A stretch of 64,000 bases of DNA from Parasphingopyxis marina (GTDB lineage: Bacteria > Pseudomonadota > Alphaproteobacteria > Sphingomonadales > Sphingomonadaceae): contig NZ_JACJVJ010000002.1 of NCBI RefSeq assembly GCF_014237875.1, positions 124,001 to 188,000 on the forward strand. Direction: 5' to 3'. The position numbers and the translations under genes are program-made. Each line of letters opens with the position of its first letter. Position 1 is the stretch's first letter. The notes under the pieces were generated by a model. It did no database searches. It saw nothing but the letters and a program-made list of their open reading frames with translations, and was not told where the DNA came from. This document shows positions 16,129 to 22,986 of this stretch, piece by piece.

Positions 16129-17781
16129 CTAGAAATCGGCTCCCAGAACGAGCCGCACGCGCGGGGAGCGATCGCCGCTGTCGAAGCGGTCCTCGTTCAG
16201 CGGCGCGGCGGCTTCCACGGCCAAGCGGAACCGATCGGCAATCGTAGCCCGCGCACCCGCGCCTGCGGAAACGAGGCGCCCTCCGCCCAGTCCGGCCCCG
16301 CGATTGCGAACCCCGGCACCATCGACGAAACCGTAAATTTGCAGGCCATCCAGGCTATCGGAAGTATTTTCGATATCGTATCGCAGCTCCATCGCCCCGG
16401 CGATGCCGTTTTCGCCCGAGCGTTCATAGAAATCGAAGCCCCGCCCATAAGCAGGGCCGCCAATCCCCATTTCGTCGGCCGCCAGCAACGGGCGCGAGGC
16501 CATCTGCGCCTGGCCGGTGGCCTCGACGCTGAAACCGCTTCCCAGCGGCCGATAGACGCGCGCGAAAAGCTGGACTTTCGTGAACACGCCGCTGCCGTCG
16601 AAGCGCGAGGACAGTGGATCGTTCCCTCGGGTTGCGTCGAAAATCGCGATTCCCTGGGTCAGCTGAACGCCCCCGCTCAGATGCGAGCCGGCGATCCAGG
16701 CATAGCCGTTAAGGCCAAGCTCCGCGGTGGTCACGCGATCCTCGCGGATACGCAGGGTTTCCGCGTCCTGCGTGGTCTCCCGATACCGCAGATTGGCATA
16801 TCCCCACAGACTTGCTTCGCTGGTACGGACCAGCGGGTGAGAAATGGTGAGATAGGCGCTGAGGCTGTCGCCTTCGATATCGCCGCGGAACGACCTGATA
16901 TCCGGGTTCGATCGCGCGAAGAAGCCGCCAAGGGCAAAGCGTGTGCCGGTCTGCCCGATACCGGCCTCGTAGCGGGCGCTTGCAAAGCCCAGATCGCCCG
17001 GTTCGAAGGGTGTGGCGACCGCTGACAGGGACAGCTGGTCGCCGCCGCCGACTATGTTGCGGAGATGTACGCCGCCTTGGACACGCCAGGGACCGACGGA
17101 TTCGCTGCCGTTATTGTCGAGCTGCGCCCAACCGGCGACGGCGTCTTCGACGATCGCCACCTGGAGAACGCCCTCGCCTTCCTGGCGGAAGAATTGGGGA
17201 TTGGCGATCCGGACGCCCGGAATATCGGCGGCGAGGAGCAATTGCCGCTCCAGCCGCGCCCGGGTGACGGGCTCACCGTCGCTTAATGCATCGATGAACG
17301 CTTCGGCAGCGCTGTTGCGATCGCCGACATAGCGAATTTGACCGACCACGCCCGGATCGACGGAAATCTGCAATATGCCGGATTGGATGCGTTGGCGCTC
17401 GATCCAGGCGGTTGCGAAAACATAGCCTTCGTTCTGGAGCACGGCCGCAACCGCGGTTGTCAGGGTCCGGAGATCTTCCGCCGAGAGCGTTCGGCCTACA
17501 AAGCCCTGATAGGCCGGAACGAAGCTTGCGGCCGGCAATACCGTGTTTTCGACGCGTACGGCCCCCACAAACACGCCGTCATCGGCGTCCATATCCCGGA
17601 TATCGACCGGAATCGACGTCGGCGGCAATGCGACGTCGTCAGGCCTTTCGAACGGGGATTGCATGTCGAGACTCTCGGTCGCAATGGCCGGATCGGCGCG
17701 ATCCAGCGCGTTTTGCGCCGCAACAGGCGGGCAAAGCATCGTTAATCCGCTCAAGGCAATAAGGAGGGGGGAAGCGCGCAT
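16129..17781 (-). CDS. TpsB-like outer-membrane transporter (ShlB/FhaC/HecB family, POTRA plus barrel)
   Basis: The 550-residue protein has a signal peptide (SPLLIALSGLTMLCPPVAAQ), a linker, a POTRA_2 region (about 70-150: VRVENTVLPAASFVPAYQGFVGRTLSAEDL ... GYVFATAWIERQRI), a second POTRA-like part (residues 150-220, LQISVDPGVVGQIRYVGDR) and a C-terminal 16-strand barrel starting near WAQLDNNGSESVG. The end, VRLVLGADF, closes with Phe as in outer-membrane barrels. The loop-6 motif, usually VRGY/F, appears as GRGFDFYE. These proteins export large beta-helical TpsA partners. No TpsA gene lies beside it in this window; the divergent neighbour is instead a FecR-domain repeat protein. Confidence 0.88.
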   Translation of the reverse strand: MRASPLLIALSGLTMLCPPVAAQNALDRADPAIATESLDMQSPFERPDDVALPPTSIPVDIRDMDADDGVFVGAVRVENTVLPAASFVPAYQGFVGRTLSAEDLRTLTTAVAAVLQNEGYVFATAWIERQRIQSGILQISVDPGVVGQIRYVGDRNSAAEAFIDALSDGEPVTRARLERQLLLAADIPGVRIANPQFFRQEGEGVLQVAIVEDAVAGWAQLDNNGSESVGPWRVQGGVHLRNIVGGGDQLSLSAVATPFEPGDLGFASARYEAGIGQTGTRFALGGFFARSNPDIRSFRGDIEGDSLSAYLTISHPLVRTSEASLWGYANLRYRETTQDAETLRIREDRVTTAELGLNGYAWIAGSHLSGGVQLTQGIAIFDATRGNDPLSSRFDGSGVFTKVQLFARVYRPLGSGFSVEATGQAQMASRPLLAADEMGIGGPAYGRGFDFYERSGENGIAGAMELRYDIENTSDSLDGLQIYGFVDGAGVRNRGAGLGGGRLVSAGAGARATIADRFRLAVEAAAPLNEDRFDSGDRSPRVRLVLGADF

Positions 17782-17982
17782 CGATCTCCGCCGGGACAGC
17801 TAAAAACGGTTCGATCCGAGGCCCTACAGCCGATATCGCTAATATTCGGTTTCGTTGGAGCGGCGCGTAAAGACGGTGTTAACTGCTTTCGCAAGGAAAG
17901 CGCTAATCAGTGTCAACTAATTCCTTACGTCGAAGATCGCCCGAACAAAAAGGGGGGCGAATAACGACCGGGGATATTACCC
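17782..17982. promoter_or_regulatory. Divergent control region between the TpsB-like and FecR-domain genes
   Basis: The 201-base gap should carry promoters in both directions. Besides the plus-strand promoter entered separately at 17879-17907, two inverted repeats stand out. One is CCGATAT-CGCTA-ATATTCGG at about 17830-17849 with one bulged base. The other is TCGCCC at 17937-17942 pairing with GGGCGA at 17955-17960, just before the FecR ribosome site. The first may serve as an operator and the second as a leader hairpin; both roles are guesses. Confidence 0.4.
17879..17907 (+). promoter_or_regulatory. Candidate promoter of the FecR-CHASE2 operon with a palindromic spacer
   Basis: A -35-like TTAACT (17879-17884) and a -10-like GCTAAT (17902-17907) are separated by exactly 17 bases, and the whole spacer is the inverted repeat GCTTTC-GCAAG-GAAAGC (17885-17901). 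A protein bound there would cover the promoter core. The hexamers match the consensus only partly, so the promoter call is tentative; the palindrome itself is exact. Confidence 0.4.
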
Positions 17983-19473
17983 ATGAAAACCATCAGATAT
18001 TGCCTCATTCCGGCGCTTCTCCTTTCCAGTCAGGCGGCGCTAGCCGATGGACCGCGTTGGCGGGTTACCGAAACGAGCGGAGATGTGCAGGTGATGCGGT
18101 CCGGGCTTTCGCGCACCGCGACCCGCGGCAGCATGCTCTATTCGGGCGATATCGTAGCCACCGGCGATCGCGGCCGGGCGGTCGTGACTCGCGGCGAAGA
18201 ATATATGATCGTTTCGCCGGGCACCCGCTTGCGGCTTCCCGGTGATACCCGCGCGGGAGGAATAACCCGTATTATTGAAGAGGTTGGAAACGTTGTTTAC
18301 AACGTTCAGCGAAGAAATCATGAGCATTTCGGCGTCGAAACGCCCTATCTTGCGGCGGTCGTCAAAGGGACGACCTTCTCGGTTACTGTCGGCCCGGAAG
18401 GCTCGTCGGTCCAGGTCCTCGAAGGCCTTGTCGAGGTATCGACGCTCGATGGCGGGGCGACCCAGCTTGTCGAGCCCGGCTCGGTCGCGCTCGTTGCGGC
18501 CGGCAATCGTTACCAGCTGACGGTCGAAGGCAATGGAACCGAAGTCATCGATTCTCCGAACGCGCCCGAAAATGGCGGCGAGGCCGAACCGGGCGACGAT
18601 CAGGGCCATGTAACGACGGCCCTCCTTACCCCTTCGGACAGCCCATATGCGGATCAGATTGTCGATGAAATTCGGGCAAACCCGGTCGAGCTTGGCGCGT
18701 TGACCGGCGGGATCGTGGGCGGCGCGAACGATATCCGCGCCGAATTCTCCGAAGCCGACTACGCATCGCTCGATGCCGGAAATCTCGGAAACGATCTTGT
18801 TGATGGCAGTGGCGCGAGTGTCGGTGGCGGTAACGGCGTCGGAGGCGGCGTGAATGTCGGTGTCGGTGGCGGTAACGGCGTCGGAGGCGGCGTGAGTGTC
18901 GGTGTCGGTATTGGCGACGGAAACAACGGTCACGGAAACGATCCTGGTGGGTTCGACTCGAGCAATCCGGGGAACAGCTTAGGCGTCGGTGGTGGCGCGA
19001 GTGTCGGTGGCGGCAACGGTGTGAATGTCGGCGTCGGTGGCGGCGCGAGCGTTGGCGGCGGCAACGGTGTGAATGTCGGCGTCGGCGGCGGCGCGAGCGT
19101 TGGCGGCGGCAACGGTGTGAATGTCGGCGTCGGCGGTGGCGCGAGCGTTGGCGGCGGCAACGGTGTGAATGTCGGTGTTGGCGGCGGCGCGAGTGTCGGC
19201 GGCGGCAACGGTGTGAATGTCGGTGTTGGCGGTGGCGCGAGTGTCGGTGGCGGCAGCGGTGTTGATGTCGGCGTTGGTGCAGGCGTCGGTGGCGGCGGCG
19301 TGGATGTCGGTGTCGGCGTAGGTGTCGGCGGCGGCGGTGTCGATGTTGGAGTCGGAGTAGGCGGCGGCGGCGTGGGAATCGGGATCGGTGGCCTCAATGT
19401 CAATCTGAACGCCGGATCCGGATCGGGCTCTTCGGGCGGCGGCCTTGGAGGCTTACTCAATCGTAACCGATAG
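17983..19473 (+). CDS. Secreted FecR-domain protein with glycine/valine-rich tandem repeats
   Basis: The 496-residue protein has a signal peptide (IRYCLIPALLLSSQAALADG) and an N-terminal FecR domain (about residues 25-180): GDVQVMRSGLSRTATRGSML, GDIVATGDRGRAVV, FGVETPYLAAVVKGTTFSV and QVLEGLVEVSTLDGG are typical. After an acidic linker comes an extremely Gly/Val/Asn-rich C-terminal half (about 280-485) with six 16-residue units of the form GVGGGASVGGGNGVNV, ending in GGGLGGLLNRNR. It has no transmembrane helix after the signal peptide, unlike classical FecR anti-sigma regulators, so it is probably periplasmic or exported. It is followed after 16 bases by the CHASE2-EAL gene and is divergent from the TpsB-like gene. 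Its function is unknown; a surface or matrix role is inference. Confidence 0.85.
   Translation: MKTIRYCLIPALLLSSQAALADGPRWRVTETSGDVQVMRSGLSRTATRGSMLYSGDIVATGDRGRAVVTRGEEYMIVSPGTRLRLPGDTRAGGITRIIEEVGNVVYNVQRRNHEHFGVETPYLAAVVKGTTFSVTVGPEGSSVQVLEGLVEVSTLDGGATQLVEPGSVALVAAGNRYQLTVEGNGTEVIDSPNAPENGGEAEPGDDQGHVTTALLTPSDSPYADQIVDEIRANPVELGALTGGIVGGANDIRAEFSEADYASLDAGNLGNDLVDGSGASVGGGNGVGGGVNVGVGGGNGVGGGVSVGVGIGDGNNGHGNDPGGFDSSNPGNSLGVGGGASVGGGNGVNVGVGGGASVGGGNGVNVGVGGGASVGGGNGVNVGVGGGASVGGGNGVNVGVGGGASVGGGNGVNVGVGGGASVGGGSGVDVGVGAGVGGGGVDVGVGVGVGGGGVDVGVGVGGGGVGIGIGGLNVNLNAGSGSGSSGGGLGGLLNRNR
18982..19269 (+). repeat. Six in-frame 48-bp tandem repeats
   Basis: Units begin at 18982, 19030, 19078, 19126, 19174 and 19222. 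Units 1-5 encode the same 16 residues and differ only at synonymous third positions; unit 6 has Asn-to-Ser and Asn-to-Asp changes. More degenerate versions of the motif lie on both sides (about 18811-18912 and 19270-19400). Because 48 is a multiple of three, gain or loss of units keeps the frame. Confidence 0.95.
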
Positions 19474-19489
19474 CCGCTAAACTGGCGGG

Positions 19490-21826
19490 ATGTGGGGCCT
19501 CCCTTCTCTCGCCAGATATCGGCCAGGATATCGCATCGCGGTTTTCCTGATCGCGTTGGCGGCAGGCGCCATCGCGTCCACCACACAGGTTGCGGCCCCC
19601 CTCGACGACCAACTGCGTATTGTCAGGGACAATATTCGAACCCATGAGGCGAGCGGCGACATCGTCCTCGTCGAAATCGATGCGCGCAGTCTTGCCGAGA
19701 TTGACCGCTGGCCCTGGCCGCGCAGCAATCATGCGACACTCGTGCGCCGGCTGGAAGCCGCCGGCGCCGATATGGTCGCGTTCGACGTCGATTTTTCCAG
19801 CGCGTCCGATCCCGCTGAAGATCAAGCCTTCGCAGCCGCGCTCACCGAGAGCCATTCGCTGATATTGCTTCCCGCTTTTCGGCAATTTGCCGGTTCGGGC
19901 AGCAGGCAGGTGATCGAGAGCGAACCGATTGCGCCGCTGCGCGAAGCTTCTTTCCTGGCCGCAGTCAACATCCAGCCGGACGCCAGCGGCCAGGTGCGGC
20001 GGGCGCTTCTCGGCGTTTATACCGACGGTGTGCCCCGCCCTTCCCTGCCCGCCATGCTATCGGGCGTAACCGGATCGGCGGATACCTCCTTTCCCATCGA
20101 CTATTCGATCGATCCCGGTAGCATTCCCCGGCTGAGCTATGCCGATGTGGTTGCCGGACGGGCCGACCTGACGATGGTCGAGGGAAAATCCGTTATGGTC
20201 GGAGCAACCGCCATCGAGCTCGGGGATCGCTACGCGGTGCCGGGGCATGGCGTAATCCCGGGGGTGGTCATCCAGGCGTTAGCGGCGGAAACCCTGCTGG
20301 CACAGGGGATCCCGCGTGAATTCGGGCCGCTTGCCGGTCTCGGGATCGCCTTTCTCAGCGTCCTGCTGCTGATTTCTCGGGGGACGCTTTGGGTACGGTG
20401 CGTCTCGGCGGCTATTGGCGGCCTCTTCGTCCTGGGTCTCCCGCTCGTCGCGGAATCGCGCTTCAATGCGAGCTACGAAATCGCTCCGGCTCTGGCGATG
20501 CTGGCGGCGGCCGGGTCGGCCGGACTTTGCGCGATGGTGCTGCGCAAATATCTGCGGACGGCGCTGCTCGAACGGGAATCGGGACTGCACAATCGCGCGG
20601 CGCTGCTGCGCGCCATGGGCCGCAAACCCGATACGCAGCTCGTGATCGCTCGCATTGCCGAATATCCGGACATTGCGACGGTCATTTCCGCCGGCGATAT
20701 CAAAACCTATTTCCGGGAAATTGCGCGCCGTTTGGGGGTCGCGACACATTCGACCTTGTACCGGATCGACGATAATCTCCTGGCCTGGTTATGCGACGGT
20801 TTCGGCAATGAGGAGCTGGGCGATCATCTCGACGCGATCGATGCCTTGTTCAAGGCGCCGATCTCGGTCGAAGGCCAGCGCGTGGACACCAATCTGTTCT
20901 TCGGTGTCGCCGAAGGCAAGGGCGCCGACGCGCATCACCTGATTTCGGGGGCGTCATTGGCCGCGACGCGCGCCACCGAGGCCGGTTATCGCTGGGAACG
21001 CTATTTCGAGGGCGACGAGGATGGCGGAAAATGGCGGATTGCGTTGCTCGGAGAGCTTGACGAAGCGCTGCGATCGGGGGCCCTGTGGGTCGCCTTCCAG
21101 CCCCAGCTCGATATCGTTTCCGGCGGTATCCTCGGTGCGGAGGCACTGATCCGCTGGAATCACCCGGTCCGCGGGCCGATCCCGCCGGACAGCTTCATCC
21201 CGCTGGTCGAAAAGCGCGGCCGGATTGCGGATCTTTCGCTGTTCACGGTCGATCGCGCGCTCGAGGCCTTGCGCAAATGGCAAGGGGTTGGTCTCGACAT
21301 GAGCGTTGCCGTCAACATCTCGGCGACATTGCTCAAGAAGCGCGATTTCCTGGACGCCATGTGGGAAAAGATCGAATCCTCCGGGGTGCGCCTGGACGCG
21401 CTGACCATCGAGATCACCGAATCCGCCGCGCTGGAAGATCCCGAGGCGGCGATCGCGGCGATGAACGAATTGCGGGAGCGCGGCATTCGGCTTTCGGTCG
21501 ACGATTATGGCACCGGCCAATCGACGCTGACGTATCTGCGGAAACTTCCCGTACACGAGATCAAGATCGACAAGAGCTTCGTGCAGGGCCTGACTGAAAA
21601 TGCCAGCGATCGCATCCTGATCCGCTCGACCATCGAGCTGGCGCATGAGTTGGGCCTGAAAGTGGTGGCCGAAGGCATCGAGAATCTCGAATGCCTCGAA
21701 GCCCTGAAGGAGCTCGACTGCGATATCGCCCAGGGCTTTTTCATCGGACGGCCGATGGAGGCGACCGCTTTCGAGATGTTGGCCGAAAATGGCGGGGCGA
21801 ACCGCGCTTCCGCGATTGCGGCCTAG
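19490..21826 (+). CDS. CHASE2 - degenerate GGDEF - EAL membrane c-di-GMP phosphodiesterase
   Basis: A 778-residue protein. An N-terminal membrane helix (YRIAVFLIALAAGAIAST) leads into a periplasmic CHASE2 sensor (about 35-285), then three membrane helices (about 285-355). A cytoplasmic GGDEF-like domain follows without the GGDEF motif (YRIDDNLLAWLCDGF at that place), and last comes an EAL domain (about 525-770). The EAL residues look intact: GAEALIRW, VNIS, EITES, DDYGTGQSTLTYL, KIDKSF, EGIE and DIAQGFFIGRP. It should therefore hydrolyse c-di-GMP in response to a periplasmic signal, while cyclase activity should be absent. It starts 16 bases after the FecR gene stops, so the two form an operon. 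Confidence 0.93.
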   Translation: MWGLPSLARYRPGYRIAVFLIALAAGAIASTTQVAAPLDDQLRIVRDNIRTHEASGDIVLVEIDARSLAEIDRWPWPRSNHATLVRRLEAAGADMVAFDVDFSSASDPAEDQAFAAALTESHSLILLPAFRQFAGSGSRQVIESEPIAPLREASFLAAVNIQPDASGQVRRALLGVYTDGVPRPSLPAMLSGVTGSADTSFPIDYSIDPGSIPRLSYADVVAGRADLTMVEGKSVMVGATAIELGDRYAVPGHGVIPGVVIQALAAETLLAQGIPREFGPLAGLGIAFLSVLLLISRGTLWVRCVSAAIGGLFVLGLPLVAESRFNASYEIAPALAMLAAAGSAGLCAMVLRKYLRTALLERESGLHNRAALLRAMGRKPDTQLVIARIAEYPDIATVISAGDIKTYFREIARRLGVATHSTLYRIDDNLLAWLCDGFGNEELGDHLDAIDALFKAPISVEGQRVDTNLFFGVAEGKGADAHHLISGASLAATRATEAGYRWERYFEGDEDGGKWRIALLGELDEALRSGALWVAFQPQLDIVSGGILGAEALIRWNHPVRGPIPPDSFIPLVEKRGRIADLSLFTVDRALEALRKWQGVGLDMSVAVNISATLLKKRDFLDAMWEKIESSGVRLDALTIEITESAALEDPEAAIAAMNELRERGIRLSVDDYGTGQSTLTYLRKLPVHEIKIDKSFVQGLTENASDRILIRSTIELAHELGLKVVAEGIENLECLEALKELDCDIAQGFFIGRPMEATAFEMLAENGGANRASAIAA

Positions 21827-21946
21827 CGATGCGCGGCAAATCCGACCGCCCGAACCGTTAGGCCCAGATTAACCATGGCGGTACGGATTTCTTTAGTATG
21901 CATCGCGTAATGACCGATTTCAGCAGTTCCGGGGGGGATGCTTCGA

Positions 21947-22270
21947 ATGCGATTGAGCACAGAATATTGTGACGAAGGCCTAGGCACCGGTTCGGTTGCG
22001 GCCGGCTCGATCGACATATGGGCGCGCGTCTCGCAATATGAGCGCAAGCCGAAGCTCGCGACCGTCCGCGATCTTTCACCGTCCGGCTTCATGCTCGACC
22101 GCAACTCCTCCGTGGAGGTCGGAACCCTGCTTCTGCTGCAATTTCCCGGCCTGAATTCGATGGTGGCGCGGGTCATCTGGATCAACGATATTCTTGTAGG
22201 CTGTGAGTTCGAGCGCCCGCTTTCGTCCGAGGAAATGGCGACGCTTCAGAAATCCGCCTGGTGCATGTAG
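21947..22270 (+). CDS. PilZ domain protein
   Basis: The 107-residue product has a PilZ-like core: ERKPKLATVRDLSPSGFML carries the DxSxxG element, followed by VGTLLLLQFPGL and ARVIWINDILVGCEFERPL. PilZ domains bind c-di-GMP; the upstream basic RxxxR element is present only in a loose form (RKPKLATVR), so binding must be tested. The start is either ATG at 21938, which directly abuts a run of seven G, or ATG at 21947, which has that G run nine bases upstream; I prefer the latter. It lies 120 bases after the EAL gene on the same strand and ahead of a strong terminator, so it may belong to the same unit. Confidence 0.8.
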   Translation: MRLSTEYCDEGLGTGSVAAGSIDIWARVSQYERKPKLATVRDLSPSGFMLDRNSSVEVGTLLLLQFPGLNSMVARVIWINDILVGCEFERPLSSEEMATLQKSAWCM

Positions 22271-22320
22271 CGAAAGATCGCTGAACCGGCGCGGCTGTCC
22301 GCCCGGTTCAAAACGAGTTT

Positions 22321-22359
22321 GAGGCCGCGTCTCGGGGGAAACGCGGCCTCATCCTTTTT
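22321..22359 (+). terminator. Strong, probably bidirectional, intrinsic terminator
   Basis: GAGGCCGCGT (22321-22330) and ACGCGGCCTC (22341-22350) form a perfect 10-base-pair stem with a 10-base loop, followed by ATCCTTTTT on the plus strand. On the minus strand the stem is followed by AAACTCGTTTT. It can end the PilZ transcript and the rpmE transcript, which converge here. Confidence 0.85.
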
Positions 22360-22386
22360 GGAAATGCCCGAAAGCGCGTAAAGCGC

Positions 22387-22617
22387 TTATTTCTTGCCGA
22401 GCGTAAGGCCGCCGAAACGCTTGTTGAAGCGGTCGATGCGGCCGCCGGTATCGATCAGGTTGCGATTGCCGCCGGTCCAGGCCGGGTGCGACTTCGGATC
22501 GACGTCCAGATTGAGGGTTTCTCCCTCGGCGCCCCAGGTGGAGCGCGTCTGAAATTCGCTGCCATCGGTCATCTTGACCGTGATCATGTGATATTCGGGA
22601 TGAATCTCGGATTTCAT
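22387..22617 (-). CDS. rpmE: 50S ribosomal protein L31
   Basis: The 76-residue protein starts [19 protein letters not shown] and contains [14 protein letters not shown] and [10 protein letters not shown], standard L31 elements. It has no cysteines, so it is the form without the zinc ribbon, common in alphaproteobacteria. AAGGAAAG lies upstream of the ATG. It is transcribed alone between the terminator at 22321 and the divergent cobalamin region. Confidence 0.97.
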   Translation of the reverse strand: MKSEIHPEYHMITVKMTDGSEFQTRSTWGAEGETLNLDVDPKSHPAWTGGNRNLIDTGGRIDRFNKRFGGLTLGKK

Positions 22618-22694
22618 TGTCTTTGCTTTCCTTTGGGCTGGTTACCGACCAGCCGTTTCAAGCGAAGGCGCGCGTCTAGCGGTTACGGCTCCGC

Positions 22695-22723
22695 TTGACA
22701 AGGCCGGTTTTCGGCGGCTAGCG
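22695..22723 (+). promoter_or_regulatory. Candidate promoter of the btuBFCD operon
   Basis: TTGACA (22695-22700) is a perfect -35 hexamer, followed after 17 bases by CTAGCG (22718-22723) as a weak -10. Transcription would start near 22730, immediately before the riboswitch. The position and the good -35 make this the likely promoter. Confidence 0.5.
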
Positions 22724-22734
22724 CGGCCTCAAGC

Positions 22735-22900
22735 AAAGGTGCCGCCGTAACGGGCGGTGAAAAGGGAAGCCGGCGAAAATCCGGCGCTGTGCCCGCAACT
22801 GTAAGCGGTGAGCCCCTCCCCTTGCGCCACTGGACCAACTGGTTCGGGAAGGCGGGGAATGGGCATCGATCCGCAAGTCAGGAGACCTGCCTTTGCTGTC
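22735..22900 (+). promoter_or_regulatory. Cobalamin riboswitch
   Basis: The leader has the ordered landmarks of the class: an AAAGGTGCCG start, AAAGGGAAGCCGG, GCCCGCAACTGTAAGCGG, GCCACTGG, GGGAAGGCG and AAGTCAGGAGACCTGCC (B12 box plus the closing stem). It lies 87 bases before the btuB start. By knowledge of the class, adenosylcobalamin or a related cobamide lowers expression of the downstream genes. The GACATGTGTCGTGAACGAAGGAGC segment just before btuB may contain the expression platform covering the ribosome site. Confidence 0.95.
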
Positions 22901-22986
22901 GTCCGTGCCCGGCCGGGACCAGCCGTAAGCATGGGAAGCGACAGCTTCCTTCGTGACGACATGTGTCGTGAACGAAGGAGCTCTAT

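Noticed and set aside
18800-19400. Regularly spaced repeats as a possible CRISPR array
   Set aside because: Units are directly adjacent without unique spacers, in frame with a coding sequence, and have no cas genes nearby.
18930-19586. Minus-strand ORF of 218 residues, rich in Pro/Thr, opposite the repeat region
   Set aside because: It is the complement of the Gly/Val-rich repeats of the FecR gene; such repeats automatically give a Pro/Thr frame, and no start signal or domain supports it.
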